The notes under the pieces were generated by a model that was not told the DNA's origin, did no database searches, and saw nothing but the letters and a program-made list of their open reading frames with translations. A stretch of DNA of 64,000 bases from Streptomyces monomycini (GTDB lineage: Bacteria; Actinomycetota; Actinomycetes; Streptomycetales; Streptomycetaceae). The first letter of the stretch is position 1, and each line of letters starts with the position of its first letter. The DNA lies in NCBI RefSeq assembly GCF_022271435.1, contig NZ_JAFIQY010000007.1, positions 246,562-310,561 on the forward strand. Direction: 5' to 3'. Shown here piece after piece: positions 17,803-26,225 of this stretch. A program made the translations under genes and the position numbers.

Positions 17803-18648
17803 TCAGAGACCGAGCGCCGTGGTGACGGCGTCGGCGACCGTGAGCACTCGGCCCGCGCTGTCCTGCGCGGCCTGAGGGGTGGAAGCCCACCCGGCGACGT
17901 ACGGGACGGAGTAGGGCAGGGTGTCCAGTCCGGCGCACGCGCTGACGATGCAGGCGACGGACTCGGCCTCCACCTCCGCTGTAGGCCGGGACAGACTACG
18001 GGTGTCGTGGTCGAGGCGGATGTGCGCGAGTTCGTGCACCAGCGTCTTGGTGGCTTGAGCCGCTGCGACATCAGCACGCACCCGCACCGTGTGGCGAAGG
18101 AAGTCGGTGTGTCCGTAGGCGCCGTGGCAGTCACCGCGTTCCACGGTGAAACCGTCGTCGCTGATCACAGCGACGGTTGCCTGCCACAGCCAGGCCGGGG
18201 CGTCGCCGGTGAGCCGTTCCGGGGTGGCGCTGGCCGGTGCCGGAAGAGGCGCGCCGTCGGTCTGGGCCACGTCGAAGACCGGGACGAGGACGAATCGGGT
18301 CACGATCGCGGACTCGTCCTGTGCGTCCTCGGGGGTGTCCGGGTCGGGGCGCCTGCGGGTCGACGGGGCCCAGATGCGCAGGGCGTGTTCGCCCTGGCAG
18401 ACGTGCCGTCCGACTTCCTGCCAGGCGCGGAAGGAACGCACGTCGGTGGCGCCGGGACGCTGGGCGAGGATCAACAGCACGTTGTTCAGGCTGTAGGACC
18501 TCAGCCAGCGGCGAGCGGTGATCAGCTGCTGCCATCCCGCTGAAGTCATCAGGGATTCCACCGCGCTTTGGAGCTGTTCATGGGCCTGTGTCAGCCGGGC
18601 GGACCGAATGTCATCGGTGAGCCGGGGACGTTTGGCGATTGCGGTCAT
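17803..18648 (-). CDS. ArdC-like antirestriction protein with HExxH motif
   Basis: A 281-residue protein; the ATG at 18648 has AAGGAAG 8 bases upstream, while the alternative GTG at 18657 would abut it. The N-terminal part has the ArdC ssDNA-binding layout (SYSLNNVLLILAQRPGATDV, SFRAWQEVGRHVCQGEHALRI). The C-terminal part carries LVHELAHIRLDH (H205, E206, H209), a zinc-peptidase-like motif as in ImmA/IrrE and the metallopeptidase half of ArdC. ArdC proteins protect incoming single-stranded plasmid DNA from restriction and travel with conjugation genes. About 800 bases of A+T-richer non-coding DNA precede it. Family call good, activity inferred. Confidence 0.75.
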   Translation of the reverse strand: MTAIAKRPRLTDDIRSARLTQAHEQLQSAVESLMTSAGWQQLITARRWLRSYSLNNVLLILAQRPGATDVRSFRAWQEVGRHVCQGEHALRIWAPSTRRRPDPDTPEDAQDESAIVTRFVLVPVFDVAQTDGAPLPAPASATPERLTGDAPAWLWQATVAVISDDGFTVERGDCHGAYGHTDFLRHTVRVRADVAAAQATKTLVHELAHIRLDHDTRSLSRPTAEVEAESVACIVSACAGLDTLPYSVPYVAGWASTPQAAQDSAGRVLTVADAVTTALGL

Positions 18649-18657
18649 GGTATCCAC

Positions 18658-19450
18658 TTCCTTGAATGTGGCCGCAGCTCCTTTCTGATAACTAGCAAAT
18701 TACTAATAAGGTGAGATCGAGTCAATGGGTATTTTCGAATCGGATGCGCGAGGTTGATGATTTATTCGCGGCATTTGAAGGGTGGTGGTCATTTTGTCAC
18801 TGCTTAGGGTCGCCCTGAGTTGATTGTGACCAGGTGGAAACGACTAAGGGATCGCATCGTGGGACCGGGGCGGGCGGGGTGAAGGGTTGGTGGTGCGGAT
18901 CCGCGCTCGGTTGCCGCGTTGGGGAAGGTGATGAGCGTCTGACGGCTGCTGGCACGGGTGCCGACTGGCTCCGTGACCGGCGTGCACATTGCCGCACTGA
19001 CGTGGGCAGTGTTCAGTCTCGGCCGACAGCGGTAGGGGTGCCCGGGGGCGAGGCCAGCGCCTAGGGCAAAGGCTGAGTGTTCCTGTTTAGGCGGAAGCCC
19101 GCGCGGCAGGGGTACCCGAAGCGTCACCTATAGGCTAGACAGCCGGTCACGAGAAGGGGGTGCGTGTCCTAAGGGTTTTTGTCGGAGCCGGTGATTCCCG
19201 CTATCGATCGGCGGTCGCGGCAGGTGTGGCACCGCCCTGTTATCGAGTCCAAGAAGCATTGCGCGGCAAAATTGTCACATCGAGAGTTTCTGTGTCCCGG
19301 ACGCGCCGACGACGTGGTGGGCCCACGAGGCCCATATGCGGCCCGGACGGTGCGTTCGACCGCAAGCTGGATGGGGCCACATCTTCGACTGTTGACACCT
19401 GCAAGTTCGGCGCTGCGTCAGCGCAGAGCGGTGGCTCGGCGGCGGGCCGG
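18658..19450. other. Non-coding interval with A+T-rich segment
   Basis: About 790 bases without a convincing gene. The left end (18685-18780) is markedly A+T-richer than its surroundings (around GATAACTAGCAAATTACTAA) and presumably holds the promoter of the leftward antirestriction gene. The rest shows no repeat, tRNA or origin-like structure that I can support. Confidence 0.4.
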
Positions 19451-20125
19451 TCAAACGTCGACAATGAGCGTCTTCAGCACTCCCCGCGTCTCGGACAGAT
19501 CGGCTAGCACCGCGTGCGCCCCGGCCTCGTACAGCTCATCGGAGCTGCTGCGCCCAGTAGCCACCCCGACGACGCGCACGCCGGCACTGAGGCCCGCCGC
19601 CACATCCGCCGGCGTATCCCCGACGAGGACTGTTACGTCTGCCTGGTGACCAACGCGCTTCAGAGCGATCGCCACCAGCTCCGCGCGTTCCTCGGCGTCC
19701 TCGCCGTACGCGCCGACCGGCAGGTCCAAGTGGTGATCGAGACCGAAGGTGGCGACCTTCACCTCCGCGGCTGCCCGCACGTTGCCGGTCACCACGGTCT
19801 GGCGTAGACCGCGGGCGGCCAGCGCGTCGAGGGCCGAGGCAGCGCCGTCGAGCGCGTGACCGCGCTCGCGGAGGTCGGCCGCGCGCCGGACGTGCAGTTC
19901 GCCGAGTGCTTGAGCGAACCCGTCGAAGTCGGCACGGTTCGTGGTGAGTCCGTGCAGCTTGGCCGTCTCGCGGAAGATGACTTGCTCCGTCAGACCGTCG
20001 ATCTTCGCCTGTTCCTTCATCTCCTGGCCCGTCACCTGACGGAAGGCCTCCGCCCACAGGGAGCGTCCGACGCCCCGCGTGCTCACGAGGGTGTGGTCGA
20101 TGTCCCAGAGCACGAGCTGTGTCAT
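19451..20125 (-). CDS. HAD-superfamily phosphatase
   Basis: A 224-residue soluble protein with the HAD motifs in order: motif I LWDIDHT (D8, D10), motif II VVTGN (T113), motif III lysine K124, and motif IV VLVGDTPAD (D170, D174). The helical cap between residues 20 and 90 is of the phosphoglycolate-phosphatase/PGMB subtype. It hydrolyses a small phosphorylated metabolite, but the substrate cannot be read. It is transcribed divergently from the XRE-TPR gene across a 114-base shared promoter region. Confidence 0.85.
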   Translation of the reverse strand: MTQLVLWDIDHTLVSTRGVGRSLWAEAFRQVTGQEMKEQAKIDGLTEQVIFRETAKLHGLTTNRADFDGFAQALGELHVRRAADLRERGHALDGAASALDALAARGLRQTVVTGNVRAAAEVKVATFGLDHHLDLPVGAYGEDAEERAELVAIALKRVGHQADVTVLVGDTPADVAAGLSAGVRVVGVATGRSSSDELYEAGAHAVLADLSETRGVLKTLIVDV

Positions 20126-20239
20126 CCGTGCACTCCTCTGTCCGCCGTCTGCTTCACACGGTAGTCAATGCCCTACGCCGTGGGTGCTCAGGCCTCTACG
20201 CTGCAAGACGAAACAACTCGTGGTCGAAGGGAGCGGGGC

Positions 20240-21439
20240 ATGGTCGCTCCGGACCTGCCCATCGGGGACAGGGTTCGCCACTACCGTAAGGGCCGCCAGC
20301 AAGACGTCGTCGCCGGCCTCGTCGGCATCACGCCCGACTACCTCTCGCAGATCGAGCGCGGACTCAAGATGCCGTCCCTGCACATCCTCTACGCCATTGC
20401 TCGGGAGCTTGGAGTGCCCATCGCAGCCCTACTCTCAGACCAGACCACGTCAACTCCGGCCCCACCGCCCACGGCGGAGGCCGGCGTGGTGCGTGCGCTC
20501 ATGGGCTACGGACCCGCGCTGAGCACACCTGCCGTCGGTCCGCGCGAACTGCGGGAGCGGATCGAGGCGGCGTGGCGCAGCTGGCAGCAGTCGCCTACGC
20601 GGTTCACCGATGTCGCGAAGGTGCTGCCCGGCCTGATCGCCGAGGTCGAGCACTCGGTGCGCGCCCACCGATCGGGTACGGATGGGCAGCAACGGCGACA
20701 AGTATTGCGAGTCGCAGCCGACTTGTACTTCCTGCTCCGGTCCTACCTACGCCGGACCGGCCGCCTGGACCTGTCGCTCATGGCAGCCGATCGGGCGGTA
20801 CGAGCTGCCGAGGACGCGGACGACCCACTGCGTGTCGCCGCGGCCCAGTGGAACCTGGGACACGTCCTGCTCGCTACAGATGAGCACGATGGCGCCGAGC
20901 ACGTCGCCATGCACGGTATCGCGGCCCTGCACGCCGAGGTACCGGACGACGGGGAGCGCGCGGCGATGACGGGAGCGCTGCATCTCGTCTCCACCGTCGC
21001 TGCCTCTCGGCGTCGCGACTGGGACACGGCACGCGATCGCATCCGCGAGAAGGCGGTGCCGGCCGCCGCCGTGACCGGCGAGGGCAACTTCCTGTGGACC
21101 GTATTCGGACCGACGAACGTCGAACTCCACCGGGTCACTGTGGAGATGGAAGCCGGCAACATCAGTGAGGCCCTGTACCTGGCGGACCGGGTGGACACGA
21201 GCGCCGTGCAGTCGATCGAGCGTGAGTTCACCTTCGCGTTGGAGGTGGCGCGCTGCTACGACCTGAGGCGAGAGGACGCGGCGACTCTTCTGCACTTGCT
21301 GCAACTGGAGACAGTGGCACCAGAGGACTTGGCGCGTACCCCTATGGCGCGCGGCCTGGTGCTCGGGCTCGTCCGGCGGGCACGGGCGATGCACGCTCGG
21401 CAGGCCGAAAGCCTCGCCCACCGACTCGGCCTCTTGTAG
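20240..21439 (+). CDS. XRE-family regulator with TPR-like sensor domain
   Basis: A 399-residue protein. The HTH (residues about 9-65) reads RVRHYRKGRQQDVVAGLVGI, YLSQIERGLKMPSLHIL and ARELGVPIAALL. The remaining ~300 residues are helical repeats (LRVAADLYFLLRSYLRRTGR, AAQWNLGHVLLATDEHDGAE), the TPR-like sensor common in Streptomyces regulators, which may bind a peptide or metabolite. ATG 20240 is chosen because GGGAG is 5 bases upstream and the HTH starts right after it. Divergent from the HAD gene; a hairpin follows at 21459. Confidence 0.8.
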   Translation: MVAPDLPIGDRVRHYRKGRQQDVVAGLVGITPDYLSQIERGLKMPSLHILYAIARELGVPIAALLSDQTTSTPAPPPTAEAGVVRALMGYGPALSTPAVGPRELRERIEAAWRSWQQSPTRFTDVAKVLPGLIAEVEHSVRAHRSGTDGQQRRQVLRVAADLYFLLRSYLRRTGRLDLSLMAADRAVRAAEDADDPLRVAAAQWNLGHVLLATDEHDGAEHVAMHGIAALHAEVPDDGERAAMTGALHLVSTVAASRRRDWDTARDRIREKAVPAAAVTGEGNFLWTVFGPTNVELHRVTVEMEAGNISEALYLADRVDTSAVQSIEREFTFALEVARCYDLRREDAATLLHLLQLETVAPEDLARTPMARGLVLGLVRRARAMHARQAESLAHRLGLL

Positions 21440-21458
21440 TAGCCGAGCCTGTGGTTCG

Positions 21459-21477
21459 CCCGAACTCTCAGTTCGGG
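21459..21477 (+). terminator. Short hairpin after the XRE-TPR gene
   Basis: CCCGAACT and AGTTCGGG form a perfect 8-bp stem with a 3-base loop, 20 bases after the stop at 21439, followed shortly by TTTTCC. A likely terminator. Confidence 0.7.
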
Positions 21478-21510
21478 TGGCCGGTTTTCCCTGCCCTTAC
21501 GGTCCTGCAC

Positions 21511-21951
21511 ATGAGCACTGGTCCCATTCCCACATCCGCCCGCCCAACTGCGGACTTGTACGGAAACAGCGGCGGGGCGCGGCCGCTCGCGTTCATCTAC
21601 GACCGGAACGCGACGCGGTCCCACGTCGTCCTGGACATGCGGCTCGAAGGCTGCCTTACCTACGCCAGGCGTCACGACTGGCAGGTGGCGGACCAGTGGA
21701 TCGACCGCGGAGATGACGCCTTGGGCTCCAGGCGGCCCCGGTTCACCGCTCTGCTGGAGATCATGCGGACGCAGGCCCGCATCCGGCCGGTGCTCTGCCT
21801 GGTGCACACGTGGGACCGTCTCGCTCACGACGGCGAGCTGCGCATCGCGCTGCAGCAGCGCGTGGCCCAGGCCGGCGGCTACGTGGCGACGACGTTCGAC
21901 GAGTCCGATGAACGGGCACACGCGGTGCTCGTCGGCCGCTCCGATGCCTGA
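21511..21951 (+). CDS. Serine-recombinase-like protein lacking the catalytic serine
   Basis: A 146-residue protein, about the size of a resolvase N-terminal domain alone. The pattern LAFIYDRNATRS, CLTYARRHDWQVADQWIDRG, RPRFTALLEIMR, VLCLVHTWDRLAHD matches the serine-recombinase catalytic fold strand by strand. However, the Y-x-R-x-S motif reads Y-D-R-N-A (A34), and D-R-L-x-R reads D-R-L-A-H, so nucleophile and one active-site arginine are gone. There is no DNA-binding C-terminus. It is probably a non-catalytic relative. The next gene overlaps its end by 8 bases. Confidence 0.65.
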   Translation: MSTGPIPTSARPTADLYGNSGGARPLAFIYDRNATRSHVVLDMRLEGCLTYARRHDWQVADQWIDRGDDALGSRRPRFTALLEIMRTQARIRPVLCLVHTWDRLAHDGELRIALQQRVAQAGGYVATTFDESDERAHAVLVGRSDA

Positions 21952-22225
21952 CCGGTGGCGCCAGGCCGCGTACGTCCTCATCGTCGTGGCGCTGGCCGGG
22001 GCGCTGGCGTACGGCGTGGCGCGGCCGCGGGCGGCTCTTGTGGCTGATACGTGCAGCAACCACTGTGGGGCAATCCAGGGCCTGGTCGAGGTCCAGGAGT
22101 TCGACCTGGTCGGCCTTGGCTGGACGTACCTCCTGTGCCGGTCCTGCGCGACGCGGGCGCCGTGGTCGTTCACGGAGGCCGAATGGGAACAGCTTGTCGC
22201 GACGTGCGGGAGGCGACCGACATGA
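21944..22225 (+). CDS. Small membrane protein with Cys pairs
   Basis: A 93-residue protein with one membrane helix (residues about 8-25), then an outer or inner domain containing CSNHC and CRSC, two cysteine pairs that could hold zinc or form disulphides. It overlaps the recombinase-like gene by 8 bases and the next gene by 4 (ATGA), so the three are co-translated. Function unknown. Confidence 0.6.
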   Translation: MPDRWRQAAYVLIVVALAGALAYGVARPRAALVADTCSNHCGAIQGLVEVQEFDLVGLGWTYLLCRSCATRAPWSFTEAEWEQLVATCGRRPT

Positions 22226-22665
22226 GCGAGCAGTGGGCGGCTCCGCCCGGCAGTGGGGCGACCGTGATGCCCATTGGCGATGCCTGGGATGTGGTCGAGG
22301 TCCCAGCCGCGACGGTCACATGGGCCTGTCGGCTACGGCACGTGGAGGCGCCGGCGATCGTGGACCCGCGATCTGACCGGGCCTGGTGGCTCATCCCCCG
22401 GGGCGGTGCCGACCCGGCCTCCTGGCTATGGCAGCGGCTTCAGCCGGCGGTCGTGGTGCGTGACACCGGCTCGTTGATCGTGCCGCATGCGGGCCGCACG
22501 GAGGGGCTGCGGTGGGCGCGGCCACGGTACTGGTCCGGCATCTACCTGGCACAGCCGCAGCATCTGGCGGCGGTGCTGAACGTCCTCCGTAACGCCACCG
22601 ATCTGTGCAGAGCCTCCGTGCCGCCTTTCCACGCTCGGGGCGGTACGGACGCGGGGCCCGGTTGA
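22222..22665 (+). CDS. Small protein resembling a primase-polymerase N-terminal segment
   Basis: A 147-residue protein from an ATGA overlap. GDAWDVVEVPAATVTWACRL, then DPRSDRAWWLIPRGGADPAS, resembles the strand-loop pattern of bifunctional primase/polymerase-like proteins of Streptomyces (WDVV, then a W-F/L-x-P-x-G segment), but catalytic aspartates are not evident. The protein at 26956-27381 shares this pattern (VWWDIVRV, YFFVPPGTADHW). A strong hairpin ends the transcript at 22694-22731. Role unknown. Confidence 0.55.
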   Translation: MSEQWAAPPGSGATVMPIGDAWDVVEVPAATVTWACRLRHVEAPAIVDPRSDRAWWLIPRGGADPASWLWQRLQPAVVVRDTGSLIVPHAGRTEGLRWARPRYWSGIYLAQPQHLAAVLNVLRNATDLCRASVPPFHARGGTDAGPG

Positions 22666-22693
22666 CGGGTACGAGTCAGCTCCGGCCTTGCGG

Positions 22694-22731
22694 CGGCTGC
22701 TCGGCGTAGCTACGGCGCCGCCGAGCAGCCG
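22694..22731. terminator. Bidirectional stem-loop between convergent genes
   Basis: A perfect 13-bp stem (22694-22706 with 22719-22731) with a 12-base loop lies between the rightward trio and the leftward oxidoreductase. A second hairpin (22781-22789 with 22810-22818) follows and may serve the opposite strand. Confidence 0.75.
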
Positions 22732-22941
22732 TGCCCATACGCCCCGCCGCAGCGACCTCCCCCGTGGGTCGGGAGGGGCAGACGGGCCGGCCGTCACCTC
22801 CAGGGCGGTCGGCCCGTCGAAGTATGTCTCGGCTGGTGCGTATCGCATCCAAGGGGCAACTCAGACAGCCGGTGTGCTGATGCGTCGGGTGAAACGCGGC
22901 CTGGCCCCTGATCCCGAGTGGCATATTGATCGATGCTCTCC

Positions 22942-24396
22942 TTAGGCCCCGTCCCGGAGGTGCTGCTCTCCGCTTCTCCCAGGGGCCAGGAAGGACTGCT
23001 CCCACTGGGTCAGCGGCGGCTCGGTCAGCTGCTGGTCGCGAGAACCGACCAAGGTGGCCAGCAACGCTTTCGGCGTAAGAAGGCGGGCAGGGGAGTGGGC
23101 GAGGGTGAGCACACCGAAGAACGCTTCGGCGGCCGCAGGGTGGGCTGCCGCAGCCCTCATGAGCTGCGCCGCGCCGTGCTGGGCAAGATGATCGGTGACT
23201 GTGGGGCGGGGGCCGTCGGTGCCGATGAGGAGACGGTCCTGGCCCGTCGCCACCGACCAGGCCACGGTCACCGGGCGGGCGACCGCTCGTTGGGCTCGGC
23301 GCGTGGTTTCCGGGAGGACGCCGTGCCGGGCCAAATGGCGGTCCAACGCCACGGCACCGAGAGCCGCGACCGTCATGCCCTGCGCGTAGATGGGGTTGAA
23401 GGCAGCGGTGGCGTCCCCCAGGACAAGGAGCCCGTCGGGCCAGCGTTTCAGGTTCTCGTAAGCGCGGCGCCGGTTCGCGGTACTGCGGCTGACGTGAGCG
23501 GAGCCCAGCGGTTCCGCGTCGGCGATGAGGTCTCCGATCAGCCGGTGGCGAAGCTGTTGGCGGGCGAAGGCGGTGAACCCGCAGGGTGCGGTGGGAGGCT
23601 CTCCGCCGCGGGTGCCGGCGAGGGTTACGAGCCACCGCCCGCCTTCGATCGGCAGAAGCGCGCCGGCCTGGCCGTAGCGAGGTTCCCCGGTAGCCGCAGC
23701 GATGTTGACCACGGGGAAGTCCCTCGCCCCTTCTGGGGCCCGGAAGACGCGGGTGACGTACGTCAGGCCGGAGGCAACGGTGGTCTCCCGTACGGTGGGA
23801 AGGCCGCAGGTCGCCAGCCAGTGGGGCATGCGGGAGCTGCGTCCGGTGGCGTCCACCACGAGGTCGGCCGTCATGGTGAACGCCTGGCTGGTGTGTTCGT
23901 TCAGTAGTCGTACACCGGTGATGCGGTCGGCGCTGCCCGTAATGCTGGTGGCCGTGAGGCCCGGCCGGAGGGTGATCCTCGGGTGCTGTTGCAGGCGTTG
24001 CCGTATCACCCAGTCCAGCAGGTCTCGGCTGCAGCCGATCACGTATTGCGTCTCCGGCCACCGGCGCAGCCACCCCTGAGGGGTGAAAGAGAGCAACTCG
24101 TTGGGCATGCCTCTACGTTGAGCCCCTGCGTCGAGGAGTCGGCGCAATGTTCCTGGCAGCAGGGTTTCGATCGCCTGTACCCCGGTGGACAGCAGGATAT
24201 GGGTGTGCCGCGCCTGCGGGAGCCCGCGACGGGCCTGGGGGCGCGAAGGAAAGGCATCCCGCTCGATGAGGATCACCCGGTCCAGGTGCCGCGCCAGTGC
24301 CGCTGTGGCCAGCATCCCGGCCATGCCGCCCCCCAGCACCACGGCCTGCGAGGTCGGTGGCCCCACTGTGTTCTTTCGCTCGTACGTCGGTGTCAC
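22942..24396 (-). CDS. FAD-dependent oxidoreductase/monooxygenase
   Basis: A 484-residue flavoprotein. The GTG at 24396 overlaps the stop of the upstream gene (GTGA). The dinucleotide-binding motif AVVLGGGMAGM (G22, G24, G27) is followed by an acidic strand end (RVILIERD), then DLVVDATGRSSRMPHWL and the second FAD motif VLGDATAAFNPIYAQGM, as in aromatic-hydroxylase and halogenase-like enzymes. No halogenase W-x-W-x-I-P motif is visible. It is the last gene of a four-gene operon with an XRE regulator, an HExxH protein and a MAB_1171c-like membrane protein. The substrate is unknown; a small signalling or secondary metabolite is plausible. Confidence 0.8.
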   Translation of the reverse strand: MTPTYERKNTVGPPTSQAVVLGGGMAGMLATAALARHLDRVILIERDAFPSRPQARRGLPQARHTHILLSTGVQAIETLLPGTLRRLLDAGAQRRGMPNELLSFTPQGWLRRWPETQYVIGCSRDLLDWVIRQRLQQHPRITLRPGLTATSITGSADRITGVRLLNEHTSQAFTMTADLVVDATGRSSRMPHWLATCGLPTVRETTVASGLTYVTRVFRAPEGARDFPVVNIAAATGEPRYGQAGALLPIEGGRWLVTLAGTRGGEPPTAPCGFTAFARQQLRHRLIGDLIADAEPLGSAHVSRSTANRRRAYENLKRWPDGLLVLGDATAAFNPIYAQGMTVAALGAVALDRHLARHGVLPETTRRAQRAVARPVTVAWSVATGQDRLLIGTDGPRPTVTDHLAQHGAAQLMRAAAAHPAAAEAFFGVLTLAHSPARLLTPKALLATLVGSRDQQLTEPPLTQWEQSFLAPGRSGEQHLRDGA

Positions 24397-25613
24397 GTTG
24401 CTCGCGCCCCTTCCTGGGAGGGGTCGATGCTCGCGGCCTGCTGTGCGCGGCCGACGATGGGGGAGTGGGCGAAAGCGTGCGCGATCCGGCATAGCCAGGC
24501 CAGCTCGCTGGCGCCGTCCGCACCTCCGCGCTCCCCCTCGGCCTCGCCGGGAGACGGCGAGGGCCGGGTGCCAGAGGCCTTCGCGGCGGCCGCGGCCTTG
24601 AGCCGGGCAGCTTCGACAACCGCGGTCAGCTCGTCGCCCTCCAGGCCGCGAAGCCGGCCTTCACGGCAAGCCGCTTCCGTGACGTGAGCATCGGTGTAGG
24701 AGCGCAGAGCGAGACGGCCATCGTTGATTTCTGCTAGCCGCCGGGTCAGACGCAGGTCGATGTCCCACCAAGGCGGACGGGCCGGCGGGACGATCTGGGG
24801 CGTGGCGCGGCGGAGCGCGTCCCACAAGGGGTGCAGTTTCCGGTAGGCGCGATAGCGGTGCCAACGGTCCCAAAGACGAGTCAGGTTCTGGCCACAGGCG
24901 GGAAGCGCCACTCCGACAGCGGCGAGCAAGGGGGCGGCGAAGGCGAAGGCGGGGGCGACCTTCGTGTTCACCGCGTCCCAGTTCACACCGGCCCAGCGGG
25001 CCGCGACAGCGGCCAGCCGGATCGCGCAGAAGGCCACCTCGGTGGCAGCGCTGGCGGTCAGGACCCGCAGCCCTCGTCGCAGCCAGGGGCGACCGGCTAC
25101 GGTGGCCCACCGCCAGCACGTCACCCCCACGCTGGCGGCCATCGCGGCCAGTGCCAGCAGGTACAGCACGATGCAGGCGGCGATGAGAGGGGTGGTGGCG
25201 TAATAGGTGTCGAAGTCCGTCAGCCGTTCCACGGGTGCGTCCCCGAGGGCGAAGAGCACGCACATCACAGGGATCAAAAGCGCGTAGACGGCGGCCCAGC
25301 GCCAGGCTGCCCGGCCCGCAGGCTCCGTGGGGGAGTGCCAGTAGCCGAGCATGAGCCGGGCCGAGGCTCCGACGGCGATCAGCAGCACGTACAGCACCAG
25401 CATGCCGAGGTTGGGCACATCGAAGAGGAGGTTGAGGTAGGTGATCGTTGCAGGGGCGCTGGAGGACACCGCTGCGCCGGCGAGGAAGAGCGCGGCGCAG
25501 ACCGTCCACCGTGCGGGGTTCCCCGGACGCCGGAACAGGGCGCGTACCTGGTAGAGCGCTGCTGTCCATACGAGCGCTGCGGTGATCCAGGCGGCGATGC
25601 TCTGGCCCGTCAC
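24393..25613 (-). CDS. MAB_1171c/DUF6545-like membrane protein
   Basis: A 406-residue protein with about seven membrane helices in the first ~240 residues (for example 5-22, 36-55, 65-85, 105-125, 145-165), then a soluble C-terminal domain with HPLWDALRRATPQIV and WWDIDLRLTRRLAEINDGR, the recognisable core of DUF6545, which follows MAB_1171c-type membrane regions. GTG start at 25613 overlaps the upstream stop, and its own stop overlaps the oxidoreductase start. The family is actinobacterial, often linked to XRE regulators and HExxH proteins; it has been called a putative transporter, without proof. Confidence 0.75.
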   Translation of the reverse strand: MTGQSIAAWITAALVWTAALYQVRALFRRPGNPARWTVCAALFLAGAAVSSSAPATITYLNLLFDVPNLGMLVLYVLLIAVGASARLMLGYWHSPTEPAGRAAWRWAAVYALLIPVMCVLFALGDAPVERLTDFDTYYATTPLIAACIVLYLLALAAMAASVGVTCWRWATVAGRPWLRRGLRVLTASAATEVAFCAIRLAAVAARWAGVNWDAVNTKVAPAFAFAAPLLAAVGVALPACGQNLTRLWDRWHRYRAYRKLHPLWDALRRATPQIVPPARPPWWDIDLRLTRRLAEINDGRLALRSYTDAHVTEAACREGRLRGLEGDELTAVVEAARLKAAAAAKASGTRPSPSPGEAEGERGGADGASELAWLCRIAHAFAHSPIVGRAQQAASIDPSQEGARAT

Positions 25614-26161
25614 CGTCTGCCTCCGTCGTGGTGATCCCTTCCCAGGGCTGACTCCAGGCGCTGGACGACGGCGGTGGCGGAGTCGGGCACGGTCCATGTC
25701 TGTTGGGGCAGCCAGCGGCTCACCTTGGTCATCAGCACACAGGCGAAGAAGTCGGCCTCCTGCTCAGCGGCGGCGCCGCAGTGGCTGCGACGGGCGACGA
25801 TCCGCGCGACCACATCGGGGCGGAGGGAGGGGAAGACCTGCTGCATCGCGGCGTCCTCTGGGGCATGGGTGGGGGCGTGGTCGGCCTCGATGTGCCAGAA
25901 CTCATGGCACGTGATGAGGAGTTGGTGCCAGGGGCTGGTGTGTTGCTCGCACAGGACGAAGTGCGCGTCGTCCGTGGCGACCCACAGGCCGCTGACCGTG
26001 TCGGGAGGAAACGGGACGAGGAGGTGGCGGACATCCTTGCCCAGGCGCTGCCGCATCCGGCCGCACAAGGCGGTGATCAGTTCGTGCGGCTCCGAGGGGA
26101 CGGGGAGGTCGAGGTCGTGGACCAGGGCGTCGCAGGTGCGGCGCATCGCCTTCAGCTCCAT
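25610..26161 (-). CDS. ImmA/IrrE-like HExxH protein
   Basis: A 183-residue soluble protein. ATG 26161 follows AAGGGCGGG; the upstream frame has no family content. LLITCHEFWHIEAD gives the zinc motif H86-E87-x-x-H90, and later AAAEQEADFFACVLM supplies the downstream glutamate helix typical of ImmA/IrrE peptidases (also annotated as a toxin component). In phage and ICE systems ImmA cleaves the partner XRE repressor; here the XRE gene is directly upstream (64-base gap), so it is the natural substrate. Cleavage is inference. Confidence 0.75.
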   Translation of the reverse strand: MELKAMRRTCDALVHDLDLPVPSEPHELITALCGRMRQRLGKDVRHLLVPFPPDTVSGLWVATDDAHFVLCEQHTSPWHQLLITCHEFWHIEADHAPTHAPEDAAMQQVFPSLRPDVVARIVARRSHCGAAAEQEADFFACVLMTKVSRWLPQQTWTVPDSATAVVQRLESALGRDHHDGGRR

Positions 26162-26225
26162 TGACCCGCCCTTCCCCTGCGCTGGGCTCGTCTCCCACAC
26201 CAGGACATCCACTGCGGTATCCGCC

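Noticed and set aside
22706..22713. A fifth GTAGCTAC copy
   Set aside because: It lies at the edge of the loop of a strong terminator hairpin with different flanks, so it is probably chance rather than part of the 13.9-14.0 kb array.
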